The notes: a model not told the origin generated them from the sequence alone. A stretch of 64,000 nucleotides of DNA from Tamarix chinensis (GCA_030549775.1 CM060174.1:55900444-55964443), one strand, 5' to 3'. Counted from the stretch's first letter, positions 23,760 through 35,140 are shown. Made by a program: numbers and translations.

Positions 23760-25065
23760 TCAGGTAAGGTCAAAAACCTTGGTATGCAAACATTGCTAAA
23801 TTTCTGGCATGTAAAATATAACCCCTTAACAAATCTCAACAACAGCTAAAGAAATTCTTCTTTGACCGCAAGTATTACTATTGAGATAAACCATTTCTTT
23901 TTCGCTAATGCTCAGATTGATCGATGAGAAGATGTGTGAGTCAAGAGTTGGCCAAGAAAATTTTGGCTGCCTGTCATTATGTACCCTACGAAGGTCATTT
24001 TAGAGGTATACGCACTGTAGCAAAGGTTCAACAAAGTGAATTTTACTGGCCCACCATATTCAAGGATGATAAGGTAGAGGTCCAAAATTATGAAAAATGC
24101 CAACAAATTGGAAACATATCGTAGAAGAATGAACTGCCTCAAAAGGGCATATTAGAGGTGGAAATATTTGATGTTTGGGTAATTGTTTTCTGGGCCCACT
24201 CCCATCCTATTTTGGCAATGAATACATTTTGGTAGCAGTGGATTATGTATCCAAATGGATAGAGGCCGTTGCACTACCAAAAAATGATGCCAAGGTGGTG
24301 ATCTGCTTCTTCTAATAGAATATTATCACAAGATTCAGGACTCTCAAGGTTATCATTATTAATGGTGGCACACATTTTTGCAATAAGTTGTTCCAACAAC
24401 TTATGCACAAATATAAGATTCATCACAGAGTAGCCACAACCTATCATCCGTAGTCAAATGGTTAAGTTGAACTTTCTAAGAAGAAAATTAAGAGAATTTT
24501 GGAGAAAGTGGTCAACCCTATAAGAAAGGATAGGTTGGCCAAGTTATATGACACACTTTGGGTATATAGGACAACATTTAAAACTCCCTTGGGAATTTCA
24601 CCTTACTAGATTGTATTTGCAAAAGCATGTCACCAACTTATTCAATTAGAGAACAAATCTTATTAGGTACTTAAAATGATCAACTTTGATCTAACTGCTA
24701 CGGGCGAGGCATAAAAGTTACCGATGAATAAGCTCGAAGAGCTACAAAAGTCCTTATATAATAGTTCTTGGTTGTACAAGGAGAGGACTAAAAAGTTTCA
24801 TACCCAACATCTCAAACCAAAAGAGTTATATCCTGGGCAGTTGGTGTTGCTCTACAATTCATGGTTAAAGCTCTTCCTAGAGAAATGAAAATCAACATGG
24901 TCTGGACCCTATGAAATTCTCAAGGTCTATCCTTATGGAGCCGTAGATATCAAGGATCAAAAAATTGAAGGGACATTTAAAGTCAATGGCCACCAAGTAA
25001 AACCATATCAACCTAAAAATTTTAATAGGGAAGTTCAAACACTTTCCTTACAAAACTCATAAGGC
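23760..25065 (+). pseudogene. Athila integrase
   Basis: The zinc-binding part is visible at 23924-24124: ILAACHYVPYEGHFRGIRT then FYWPTIFKD and YEKCQQIGN. The core follows with [19 protein letters not shown] (first catalytic Asp, 24220-24280) and a GGTHFCNKLF segment (about 24365-24395; Asp expected before GGTHF is Asn). HHRVATTYHP, a stop, SNG and another stop then VELS (24420-24477) correspond to YHPQ.NGQVE, giving the catalytic Glu. [30 protein letters not shown]-like and WSGPY..LKVYPYGAVDI (to about 25060) form the C-terminal part. Each stop equals one C-to-T change at a Gln codon. Confidence 0.88.
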
Positions 25066-25494
25066 TACGATAGGTTGTCAGGATGAGGACATTAATCTAA
25101 GCGCTAATAGGAGGCAACCTAAAATTTTATCCCCTATTATTTTAAATATTTTTCTTTATGATTCTCGTAATACTTTTCTCATGTATTGACAAAATCCTTT
25201 ATATCATCCATACCCTAACAACGATTTTGATGCTAGGAAGAAAAGTAGGTGAAAAGTGGGTAGAGTACATGCACCATGTGTCGTGTGATGGAAGATGCTA
25301 AAGTTCCCTCTCATGCAAGAATATTGGTTTATATCTAGTATTAGCGGCCACTCTGAATGCAAGTACAACCCTATCGCTCTCTCTCCAGTATGTCGTAGGT
25401 TGTCCAACACTATTTTTTAAAATGTCACCCCCGTTTTTAGTTTCGTCTCATCTGCTCCACACTTGTCACTCCAATCCCATCATTTCCTCTTTCA

Positions 25495-26935
25495 ATGTCA
25501 AAAAGGGTCCTACGTAGCCTCACATTACAAGAAAAGCACATTCAGGATGATTACCTTGCAGAGCCCCTTGCGCAACCCATTACACCTAACCACGCTAACA
25601 CCACCCTTATCACCACCTTAAAAGAAAAAACTCCTTTGTGCACCTCTATTCCCATTTCCTCCTTTTCGTCTGCTTCTAATCTAACTTTATCGAGACGTAC
25701 TACCTATTCTTCCATCAAAGCCGCAACAAAAATCCTTAAAAACTTAAGAAACCCGCTTCTTCAAAAAAGAAGCCACTCCCTTTAGTATCATCTAGTGAAT
25801 TCTCATCCATTGGAGATGATGAAGCAACCTATTCCTCTACTCCCCCAACCAAACGCCTGAAAAGAACCTCTAACACTCTCATCATTATCTAGTCTGACAT
25901 TGCCCAAGAGCATTTCAATGCCCCGCCTAACTGAGAGTTTTACTTTAAAAGGGGGTTTTCCCTCTCTAAACTACCCCAATATCTTATTGGCCCCATCAAC
26001 CACCAGAATTGGGCCCCCTTTTTTCAACATGACCCCAATTTTTCCCTTTTATTTATCCTAGAATTTTATAGCAATTTAGACACCAAAAGAAAAACAAAAA
26101 CCATGTTTGTCTGAGAAAAGTCAACGTTCTACCTCTCCACCATAATCAATAATCTCTACGGCCTCCCCTCTTTCGACGTTGATGAGTAATCCAAATTAAT
26201 AGACAACCCTACCAATGACTTAGTAGTAGACATACTCTCCACCCTTACAAATCGTGCAGCAAAGTGGTGAGTCACCACAAATGGTGATCACCATTGCGAT
26301 CCCACAACTTTTACCCCAAGAAAAATTTTGGTACCACTTTCTCATAAGTCATATGCTGCCCACCACTCCTAATCGTTCCATCTATTTCGACCACATGGTT
26401 CTTCTTTATTACGTGCTCACCAAAAGGACCATCAATGTTGATTGAATCATTCAAGATTAGGTGGAGTTGGTAGTGATAAAGCCTCAAGGTCTTATTTCCA
26501 CCCAGCCTTAGTTGCTAGCTTATGTGATAGGGTAGAGGTTTTGCTTGTACCAAATAAAGAAAAATTTGCCAGCCCTCCCTCCATTAACCAAGTTTTCATC
26601 AACCAATTCTTCCACTCACTCGGGGTAGCCCCTAAGGCTAAGACACCACCTCCAATTCTAGAACAAAACCCGATAGGCTTGGAGTCATTGTTGCATGCAG
26701 TGAAGTAGGACATGGAGATCCTCATGAGAGGGCGGGAGGAGGTCATCACTACTATAACTAAGCTCATGACAGCGTTGGAATATTTTAGGTTGTTGGATTC
26801 AAAAATTAGGAATGTCAAACTATGGATTGTAGTATCAATTGTTCCTTTAGTGGAGGAAGAAAGAGTCACTCAGAAGAGCAAGTGGAGGATAAGACTTTGG
26901 GCAAGTTTCCACAAACCTAACAAAATGATAGGGTG
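25495..26935 (+). pseudogene. Athila third ORF, putative plant transposon protein (PF20167-like)
   Basis: Downstream of pol an open piece (25495-25785) starts MSKRVLRSLTLQEKH and is rich in Ser, Thr and Pro, followed by LEFYSNLDTKRKT (about 26058-26096) and TIINNLYGLPSFDVDE. After a frameshift come FWYHFLISHMLPTTPNRS and MVLLYYVLTKRTINVD (26322-26445), then SYFHPALVASLCDRVEVLLV (26500-26555). The WYHFL..LLPTTH...L.Y.ILTGRSINV pattern is that of the 'putative plant transposon protein' family often found after Athila pol. In many Athila elements this place holds a so-called env-like ORF. Function is unknown; this copy is broken. Confidence 0.7.
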
Positions 26936-28393
26936 ACTCTAGTCCCCAATATTGAGAAGGAAGGATTGATTGATCCCCAAGTTAACACCACAACAATAGA
27001 CATGGTGTTATAAGTTTATGAGAAAGAAGAAGGATCCATAGGATGCCTTACAACCATTGTTGTTCCCACTCTAGTGTTAACCGTTAAGCCATCCCTGTCC
27101 AAGTCTGTTTGATTATTGTTATAGCAGTTGTGAAGCTAGTTTTTCATGGCTGATTTTTCTTTTTATTTTCTTCCTTAGGATCCTAGCCACCTGGCCCTTT
27201 TGTTTTTGTTTACCCAACCCGTTTGCCGGGACAGTGAGGACACTGTCACATTTTTTCCAAGGGAGGGTATATCATAATATCTTTGTTTATTTATCCTTGC
27301 TATCTAGTAACTTTATCATTAATCCAATAGTAGTTCTTTTCTCCTAATGATTTTTTCCATTTCTCTTTTCAATTTTACAATTCTAGGATGATTTATATGA
27401 TCAACTCAACAAACAAGGTAGCCCTACTACTCACCTTGTACAATGTAACTTGTGTATATCGTTAAAAGTGACAATATTGACATGTTAAGAACTTAATAAC
27501 CAGACTTCAAAATGATCAACCTAATTCAATGAGGCCTTATGAGATATGTTGATCTTCTAGGCAAAATAGTTTTTATACATAATTGTTTTTGTTGCCTTAC
27601 ATATATTGAATTTGTTAAAACTTTCAGCATTTAGATATCACGAGCATAAGGAAACTAGGACTATCTTAATGAAGCTTCCATTATATATTGCACATAGGTG
27701 AGAGATAAGGTAATTAAGACATTATTCATAGAAAGTATTAGGAATCTTGTAATAACTATTCTTTATAAGTGGTAAGTAAATAAGTTTGGGGGGGGTTATC
27801 CCTAACATATAAGAGTATTTCTAGTGTTGAAAAAAAGGAAAAACATAATAATGATAGTAATAAAGGGAGGTTCAATGCACGAAAAACCTAGTACCCAAGG
27901 GAACCTACATGAGAACCAGGTGTGCACTTGCATCAAATAGTATAATAGAGGGACAAGCTTGCTCGAAAAATTTTGGAATAGGTGTCAGGGCAAAGTAACT
28001 TGGGATACTTATCTGAGACCCAGATGTACACTCGCATTAAAAGACCCTAACAATATGAGGAAGCCCTATTTCTTTGTCATTTGTTCAATTTTTTTTTACA
28101 AGATGAGGAAGTCAACTAATATAATCTAAAAAAGGATGAATAGTTACCTAACTACTTTGAGGAACTTCTGAGATCTAGTAGCAAGATATAAAGAGAAACA
28201 CTAAAAATTTCCTTCCACACACACACAATGTTGACACTTTTAATATATCTCATATATATTTAGGTAATTTTAAATTTGAAATGTCTATAGGTCAACAATA
28301 TTGAAGGCTAATAATTACTTTATTATTGTAATTCTTATGGGTATCCATTTGTGTTGACATATCGTTGCATCGGATGAGCAACAACTTAAGTCT
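26936..28393 (+). other. Athila 3' untranslated region
   Basis: No coding sequence is supported. The word AACCCGTTTGCCGGGACAGT followed by GAGGACACTGTC (about 27206-27245) resembles a stretch common before the 3' end of Athila elements, and AAGTTTGGGGGGGGTTA (27781-27797) looks like a second polypurine-like tract. Two spans near 27895-28025 share the words GTGTGCACT/GTGTACACT and CTTGCATC/CTCGCATT, a weak duplication. Confidence 0.5.
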
Positions 28394-28406
28394 TGAGGAA
28401 GAGAAA
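28394..28406 (+). promoter_or_regulatory. Athila polypurine tract
   Basis: TGAGGAAGAGAAA stands directly before the TG that opens the 3' LTR, the position at which plus-strand synthesis is primed. Confidence 0.7.
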
Positions 28407-29680
28407 TGAGTTGATTTATGCATATTAAAGGACCCTATGAGTGTCATTATATGTGTGATTTTTTTCCATATGAGGAAGTCATAGTGTGTGTTTCCTATAA
28501 ATATTTCCACCCTATGAGCTCTCGCATATCGCACTTGAATTTAATCTGAAAAGATCCTTAATATCCTATGAACTGATAGTACTTGCACTCTCATGTCAAC
28601 CCACATACTTATTGCCATTACTCACCTAGTTGCAAAGGATGTGTAGTGGGCTGCAACTTAGAAAATTCAAACAAAATTCTTACCCTACTAAGATTGTATA
28701 ATTTTCCACCTAGTTGACCATCAAGGTTTTAAAGCATTGAAAAAAAGAAGAATATCCAGATCTCTGAATTTTGTAGTATTCACTAAGAGACCACTAAAGG
28801 GTACAACCACTTAACACAGGGTACAACTACCTAATGCAAGGTACAATCATGTAGGTAGCACTTGATGAAATCTATCCCAACCTGCACATTTTACACTCTA
28901 TAAATACCCTCTAGATCAAGAAGAACATATATAGAAGAGGCCAAGAGAAAACAACAACAAGAGATTAGAAGAAAAAGGCAGAAGGTGAAGAGTGCCAGTG
29001 AGATATATTGAGGGAGGAAAAAGAAGAAGGAGAGATTATGCTAGATAGGAGTTGGATTACCATGATCTACCCAAACCCTTTCTTTCTTTCTCTTCACTAC
29101 TTTATTATTTGGCTTAAGGATATTTAGCGTTAGCTAAGCTCCTTGGTTGGAGAAAATATTGATTAGCCCTCTTTGTTATAATCTGCAACATTGTATTCAT
29201 GTTTGGTTTAAATGATATTACATTTTTTTTAGCTTCATTTGTTGTTGTGTTGAATGTTGGCACATTAGGCACTTATATTATTTATGTATCAACTATGATA
29301 GTGAACATAATTTATAATGATGAATGGTGATAGGGTTAGAACCAAAAAGTGAGGTGACCTTGTCATTAATCCTTCAAAACTCACTGCATGACAGTGTCTT
29401 GGTTCATGCTTCATGATGGAGATGGACTTAGAGTATATTTCACCATTGAGTGAAATCCAGTGAGTTTAGAAGGATTAATATCTCCTGAGCTTGATAGGGT
29501 ATGAATTATCATAGGGTGTATGCATTTGATGTGAACAATCTCCCTCTAATGACTCTAACTTCTAATTTTCTTTTTATATATATCGTGTTGATATTGGTGA
29601 ACTTGTAAGTTCTCATTTACTTCATTGCATTTTCATTGTATCCCTACCCTATAAAGCATTATTGAACCAAGCACACACCA
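28407..29680 (+). mobile_element. Athila 3' LTR
   Basis: It starts TGAGTTGATTTATGC and ends AAGCACACACCA. The TATA box is at 28899-28906. It is collinear with the 5' LTR but shorter, lacking about 0.2 kb near the end. Many scattered substitutions separate the two, so the insertion is old. Confidence 0.85.
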
Positions 29681-29681
29681 C

Positions 29682-30640
29682 TGTATAAGGACCTTATGTA
29701 GATTTATTGGTAGCATCACATGAAGCATTATGTGGTGAAGTTTGTGGTGAGATGTCTAACCATTTAGAAGATCAAGATAGAGCATCATATACCTATAAGG
29801 TTTATCTTGTATTTGGATGTACCGAGATGGAAATGGGACTCCATCTCCATGGACTTTATTTTCAGACTACCAAAGTTGTAGTGAGTGCAATATGATTTGG
29901 TTCATCATCAATAGGTTAGCTAAATTAGTAGTCTTTATATAGATGAAGTCAACCTAAAGCATGAATTAGTTGGTCGATGCTTACATGAGGTTCATGGTGA
30001 GGAATATTGGTACACCTACCACTATAGTCTCCGATAGGGATTCAAGATTTCTTTCATATTTCTAAGGGAAGTTGTACGAGGCTATGAGCATTAAGTTGAG
30101 GATATGTATCACCTTTCGCCTATCTATAGATGGGTAGGCTGATATGATAATTCATACACTTAAGGATATGTTATGGGCTTGTGTTATGTACTTTTGAGAA
30201 AGTAAGAGGATCATCTACATTTGGTGGAGTGCTTGTACAGCAACAATTATCATGCTAGTATAGGGACATTAGTGAGACTATTGTACTTGGACCAAAGATG
30301 ATGGAGGAGATGGCTTAATAGATTTGGTTGATTTAGGACAGAATACGGGCACCATAGAGATGATAAAAGAGGTATGCAGATTAGAGGCTTCATAGAAATG
30401 GTTTTGAGTCAGGAGATAGAGTTTTGTTGAGGTTCCTTCCCACTAAAGGGGTACATAGATTTAGTAGGAAGTGCAAGCTAAGTCCAAGGTATATTGGTCC
30501 TTACGAGATTATTGACATAGTTAGCAAGGTTGTATATGTCTTGACACATCGACTAGAGTTAGCCTGAGTTTATAACGTCCTCCACATCTCATAGTTGAGG
30601 AAGTACATTGCAAATCCTTCATATAGAATAAGACCTAATG
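29682..30640 (+). pseudogene. Tekay integrase, core and C-terminal part
   Basis: This continues the integrase broken at 16406. Shifting frames give YWWHHMKHYVVKFVVRCLT (29707-29765; a decayed HHCC zinc-binding end with CxxC reduced), [17 protein letters not shown] (29829-29880, first catalytic Asp), then LSIDG, a stop for Gln, ADMIIHTLKDMLWACV (30120-30187), equivalent to PQTDGQSER.IQTLEDMLRACV. FLPTKGVHRFSRKCKLSPRY and IGPYEIIDIVSKV (30430-30530), then YNVLHIS (30565-30590), follow. Stops and frameshifts throughout. Confidence 0.85.
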
Positions 30641-30840
30641 AGATTGAGCTTGACAATTCGTTATCCTATGGTGAGAGGCTATTGAAGATTCTTGACACCA
30701 AGGTACAATAGACCCTAAAGAGCTCATTTCCTCTTATAAAGATTCTCCGGAGGTGCCATAGTGCAGAGGAGGCAACGTGGGAGATGAAGGACATGCTGTA
30801 GATGTATCCCCATCTATTTAGCACATGTGTGTTAGGTTTC
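30640..30840 (+). pseudogene. Tekay chromodomain remnant
   Basis: The frame near 30665-30810 reads SYGERLLKILDTKVQ, a stop, TLKSSFPLIKILRRCHSAEE and ATWEMKDML then YPHLFS. This is the chromovirus integrase chromodomain pattern (DxKxRxLRNKxIxLVKVLW.NHxxEEATWE.E..M...YPHLF). Such domains are thought to guide insertion to heterochromatin by reading histone marks. It assigns the element to the chromoviruses. Confidence 0.8.
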
Positions 30841-30983
30841 TAGGTTTTCTCTCTTAAAGGGGTTAGTACTCGGTATCATAGTATCAACTCCATCAGAATT
30901 AACCACCGAGACCATATTTCCATATATCATTTTTCTCTTCTTCCCAAACCTTAACTTGTTGAATTTAGAAATGAAGTCTCTTT

Positions 30984-30996
30984 AAAAGGGAAGTGA
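30984..30996 (+). promoter_or_regulatory. Tekay polypurine tract
   Basis: AAAAGGGAAGTGA lies directly before TGTAACACCCC of the 3' LTR and follows the usual AGTCTCTTT of this family. Confidence 0.75.
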
Positions 30997-31568
30997 TGTA
31001 ACACCCCAAAATTTTATCTAATTTGAATCTTGATTAATTAATACTTTAGCCCAATCTAAATTCTAATTTTTATGTTAATATATATATATATATATATTAA
31101 ACCTAACCCTAGCACTAAATGATCGATAGACTAAATTTTAGCTAATTCCTTAATTTCCAACTTAAACCTATTCCTAATCCTGAACCTAAAATTTCCTTTT
31201 TTTCCTCTATTTCCCCTATTTCCTTTTTTTTCCCTTTACCCCTTTTCTTTTCCCTTTTTCTTTGTATTCTTTCTTCCCCTTACTTCTCAATCTGTGTACC
31301 AACCTATCCCTACTTTCTTTCCACTTCAGGCCATACACAACATTTTCCCCATGCACTAGTCACTTTCCCTTTCCTCTTCTTAGCCATGCACACACAACCA
31401 ACTTCCCCCACACCTCAACAAGCCCCTACACACCATGCACTGCCATCCTCCTTACTTCCCTCCTCAACCCCCTTCATAGACTACACCTTGATATAACAAA
31501 CCCACTTGTCTAACTATGCCAAAAAACTTTCCCTATTGGCTTCCTTTTTCCCTCACCAACCTATGAAC

Positions 31569-31570
<2 letters not shown>

Positions 31571-31601
<31 letters not shown>
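31571..31601. repeat. TA microsatellite
   Basis: An uninterrupted TA run follows TATATTA in the 3' LTR. The 5' LTR has only a TATATATGCATG remnant at the same place (about 4961-4972), so the run grew or shrank after insertion. Confidence 0.85.
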
Positions 31602-31606
<5 letters not shown>

Positions 31607-32979
31607 TGTACCCTCATATCTACCTCTCCTTCCCTTCCGCTATCAACAAGAAACCAATGACACCGACCCTCTTCCTTCCTCTACTCCTTTTTCTTACAAT
31701 TTCTATCACCGCCTTGCATTACACCACACCACCATTGCTCGATCCGTCTCTTATTCTACTTCTTCCCTTTTTCTTCTGCCCTTGCGTTTGTAATCAAGCG
31801 TCACCCTAGCTACCACCCTTTTCCCTTAAATTTCACCCATCGACCCTAGCCTCCGTACACTCCCATGAACCCTGTCAATTTCTACCACTACCAACCACTT
31901 CTCGCTCGCTGTTAGCCACTAATCTCATTTCCATTATGCCACCACCGCATTTCTTGCCAACCATCGTCATCCTCAACCGTTCCTTTCACCCTCCTTATTT
32001 TGCCTAGTTTGTTGTTGCTAAGTGCAAAGACTGTGCACCCCTAGTATGGTCATCCCATCCCTTACATTCCCCATCTATGTGTATTTTTCCTCAACTATGC
32101 TACCTTGATCCTCTTCTCATGCGTCGTTGTTCCCTCTAGCGTGAACCACCCCTTGCACGAGCTCTTCCAATTGTTTACTTATCTCCATTTTCCTTCCTCT
32201 CCTTTACCTTATTTTCCTTTATCTAATTTTAGTTAGCTTAATACTGTTATATTTTTGGCTTCTACGTGATAATGTGGTGGTATTAGAGGAGGAGTCATAG
32301 GTCATATGTGCTTAGAGACCAGAGATGCTTTTGGTAAGGATACATGTTATAGCTATGGCTTTTAAGTGCAATGTATATATTTTTATATGATATCATGCTT
32401 GGAATTTTTATATTGATAATTTATTATGATGATGATGTTATATGATATCTTGTATCATAAGATAATAAAAACTAAAAAAGTTGTGCTAGCATGAATTTGT
32501 GCATATTATTGGTTGTGTCTGCTTTTTGCAAACAACAAAGGTTAGCATGAATCAATATATAAATTGGGATATGTGGTTTCTATATACTTGTGATTATGTA
32601 TTTTATTGAAGATATGTGTAGGATATTGAAGATCATTTATATTGGGACTCATAAAGTTTTTGTGAAAATATGGGTAATTTGGCTATCTTAGGGGTAATTT
32701 GGTTAATATGGGCTAAATATGAAATATTGGGCATTTTAATATGATATTTAGTTCCAAATGTGCTATGTATATTATGTGGAATGTTTGGAGTGATTATGAA
32801 CTATATAAGTCTAATAAAATGATAAAAATGGCTTAAATTGGGAATAATAACCCTAAAGGCAAGATAATTATTATATGTGTGAAATGTTGGAGTGTACATA
32901 GTGTATTGTTCATCTTTTTCATGAGTTATTCTCATTCTCACAAGTAGAGGGACTAATTGAGTTTGTGTAGGTCTTTGAG

Positions 32980-33126
32980 TAGGGATGACAAAAACCCCTA
33001 TGGGTTCTGGGCTCTATCGAGAATTCCCTATTCGGGGTCGGGTTTAAGAGTAACTTTCATGGATTTGTTTGGGGAGTGGGTAGTGATGGGGATGGGGATT
33101 AGATCCCTATCCCTTAACCCTCCAAG

Positions 33127-33166
<40 letters not shown>

Positions 33167-33419
33167 CATATATATATACATAAATACATTATAACATTAT
33201 CTTTTATCTAAAAAGTAACAAAATAAGAATAAAAAAGAATTTATTAAAACAAATAGGTTATAAGGCTAGGGATAGAGATATATTCTCTATGGGGATTAGG
33301 GAGGGTAATCCACATTAGTGAAAATAAAAGAATGGGACGAGTTCGAAGATAGGGATTTATTTTAGGTTCGAGGATGAGGATACCATCCCTACCCCTATGG
33401 GCCCCTGTTTTCATCCCTA
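32980..33419. mobile_element. hAT-type MITE in Tekay 3' LTR, 8-bp TSD
   Basis: The 440-bp element is absent from the equivalent place of the 5' LTR (about 5410). Ends are TAGGGATGACAAAAACCCC and, reversed, TAGGGATGAAAACAGGGGCC. Flanks TCTTTGAG (32972-32979) and TCATTGAG (33420-33427) form an 8-base duplication with one mismatch, the length made by hAT transposases. Inside, GGGGATGGGGAT-type words repeat near both ends and a TA microsatellite lies at 33129-33161. No coding sequence. Confidence 0.9.
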
Positions 33420-33809
33420 TCATTGAGGACCCCTTGGATGACTATTCTGGGTATAATACTTTACTTGGGGAGGTGTGACTATTTTATCTTTGGGGCTTGG
33501 GAATAGATTCATGTTATCCAGATCTTAGTTTGACCTTGATGTCTTTTGGGACTCTTTGTGTAGTGTATCCCTTTTATGAATTTTGAACTTTGTAATTGGA
33601 ATTAACCTCCAAACTCTTATCTATGGTTATAGATTTATTGTATTCTTTGTTTTATCATATTCCAAGTGTTTAACTATTTTTCCTTTTACTTGATGTAATG
33701 ATGGTATGGAAAGATAAACTTATGTTGAGTATGACAGTAATACCCAATTATGTTATTTTATACTCCTATTTAAACACAAATTTTCAATTATAATTTTTGG
33801 GGTGTTACA

Positions 33810-34107
33810 CACCATCCCTACTTGACACTAAGGTCATTTCCATGAGAAACCTATCTATCTCAAATCATTTTTCAATTTAAGTGATTAGTGTTTTATCTGC
33901 AAAAGGAAAAAAAAAACTTAACATTTAACTCAATTTCTCAACAACATCGACCACTTAGAGTCTCAAACTTGACCATTTAAGGTCTCAAGTTTCTTTTAGC
34001 CATTAAAGGTTAACTTTATGAATTTAGCTATAAATTCACCACATTACTCATTTTCATAACTTATCCATTTAGATCTAGTTATTCAAGATCAACATAAAGT
34101 TCACTAA
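33810..34107. other. Intergenic spacer, nothing recognised
   Basis: AT-rich sequence between the Tekay 3' end and a Cassandra LTR. A weakly repeated word (TTGACCATTTAAGGTCTCAAG and relatives) appears around 33955-34010. No frame or element end is seen. Confidence 0.5.
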
Positions 34108-34540
34108 TCTAATACCCCAAGTTGTGTGGTATATGTTAGCGACTTTAAATGATTGATATAACTTCCTATATCAATAAGGTGCACCTTATATTTGGAAATC
34201 CTATAATTGGAGAGATTGAAAATTAAGCATGATTAGCTTGAATTATTCTAAGGATGGGTGATCTTATTAAAAATTCATAGAAAATATGTGAGTAAAGTAA
34301 GATTAAAAGGACTTGCATTGATTTCTAAGACTAGTCATCCAATTTGAAAGCCCTCTAGGTTACTACTTGTTACCGGTGTGGAGTTGAGTGTTACAAATAG
34401 TATTAGATCAAATTCACAATTGCAAGTTGAACTTTGATAAGCTAGTCAATAGTGTAGTGGGGCAATTCTAGGGATGGTTTATAATATGACAATAAATGGT
34501 TGAGGCATAAAAAAGACATTGAGTTCTTTTAGTGTTGGTG
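34108..34540 (+). mobile_element. Cassandra TRIM, 5' LTR plus internal region, 3' LTR missing
   Basis: The LTR spans 34108-34394, from TCTAATACCCC to GAGTGTTACA. The 5S-like segment at about 34212-34268 keeps AATTAAGCATGATTAGCTTG and AGGATGGGTGATCT. A primer-site-like AGTATTAGATC follows at 34397, and the 146-base internal region matches the length and word order of the full element at 48901. A second LTR should begin at 34541. TGTAAC is there, but the sequence after it belongs to a different LTR family. Confidence 0.82.
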
Positions 34541-34654
34541 TGTAACATCCCCATTTTTTATAACTAGATTTTGTTTTTTTTATATGACATTTTTTCAGAA
34601 GCTAAATAAGAAATTTTGGGTGCTACCACCACATCCAACATAGGAGATGTATAA
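34541..34654 (-). mobile_element. Inverted 3' end fragment of a large Tekay-like LTR
   Basis: TGTAACATCCCC... with GTGCTACCACCAC near its other end resembles the start of the reverse LTR at 241-350 (GTACTACCACCG). Only about 114 bases remain before a forward LTR starts at 34655. Confidence 0.55.
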
Positions 34655-35139
34655 TGTAATACCCAAAATTTAAGAATATTTTTTGTGTTCTAATTTATGT
34701 ATTTGATAGTGATTTATGTGTGTTTGATCATGAGTTTTAGGTGTCTTTATTTTTGGTATTATTTTGGTTAGGCTTGGTTATATTTTGGAATGTTAGTCAT
34801 TTTCTCCAAAAACTAGTAGAATAGTTTAGGGTAGAACCAATCAAATGGTTTTCTTCTGAAATTGGAGTTTTGAAACCCAACACGTAGATTGATTGGTTTG
34901 GGGTACCAGTTGATCGATTCAACTAAGCTAGTTGTTCTTTGTGATTACTTTTCATTGCGAATCTTTCCTTACAATTTTTATAGCTTTGTGATATTTTTTT
35001 GGGCAGTTTGTTTATAATTTTTATGAAGAATTTGAGCATATATAACCTATTTTATCAATGTTTAATGCATTCATAGAGGGATAAATTTTCATCTATCACT
35101 TTCATGACTTCAACTCCGTGATTTTTTTGATTTTTATGA

Positions 35140-35140
35140 C

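Larger units (their letters stand above)
16410..29680 (+). mobile_element. Athila-lineage Ty3/gypsy element, complete but inactive
   Basis: LTRs at about 16410-17871 and 28407-29680 flank gag, protease, RT, RNase H, integrase and a third ORF. The primer site after LTR1 resembles TGGCGCCGTTGCCGGGGA, used by Athila and Tat, and the gag and pol words (LHLGDF, LRSGKE, FPQRLK, LHINIPLVEAL) are those of Athila. TGTAT occurs at 16403-16407 and 29682-29686, and Tekay integrase reads through if the element is removed. The element ends are offset from these copies by one or two bases, so the exact borders are uncertain. It carries an internal solo LTR at 18148-19709. Confidence 0.88.
1..33809 (+). mobile_element. 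Tekay/Del-type Ty3/gypsy chromovirus, degenerate, host of nested insertions
   Basis: Two related LTRs bracket a gypsy pol in the order gag, protease, RT, RNase H, integrase, chromodomain. The 5' LTR is 1-5797 (interrupted), followed by an iMet-type primer site at 5799-5810. A purine tract at 30984-30996 precedes the 3' LTR (30997-33809). LTR ends are TGTAACACCCC and GGTGTTACA. Position 1 aligns about 16 bases inside the 3' copy, so the true left end and left target duplication lie just outside the window. Long LTRs, the iMet primer site and a C-terminal chromodomain fit the Tekay/Del lineage. All frames are broken, so it cannot be autonomous. Insertions at 241, 7123, about 13880, about 16410 and 32980 account for most of its length. 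Confidence 0.88.
30997..33809 (+). mobile_element. Tekay 3' LTR
   Basis: It starts TGTAACACCCC and ends GGGGTGTTACA. It contains TA microsatellites (31083-31100, 31571-31601), a CT-rich block (31190-32000), and a hAT MITE (32980-33419). Without the MITE it is about 2.37 kb. Frames at 31262-31809 come from the pyrimidine block and are not genes. Confidence 0.85.
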
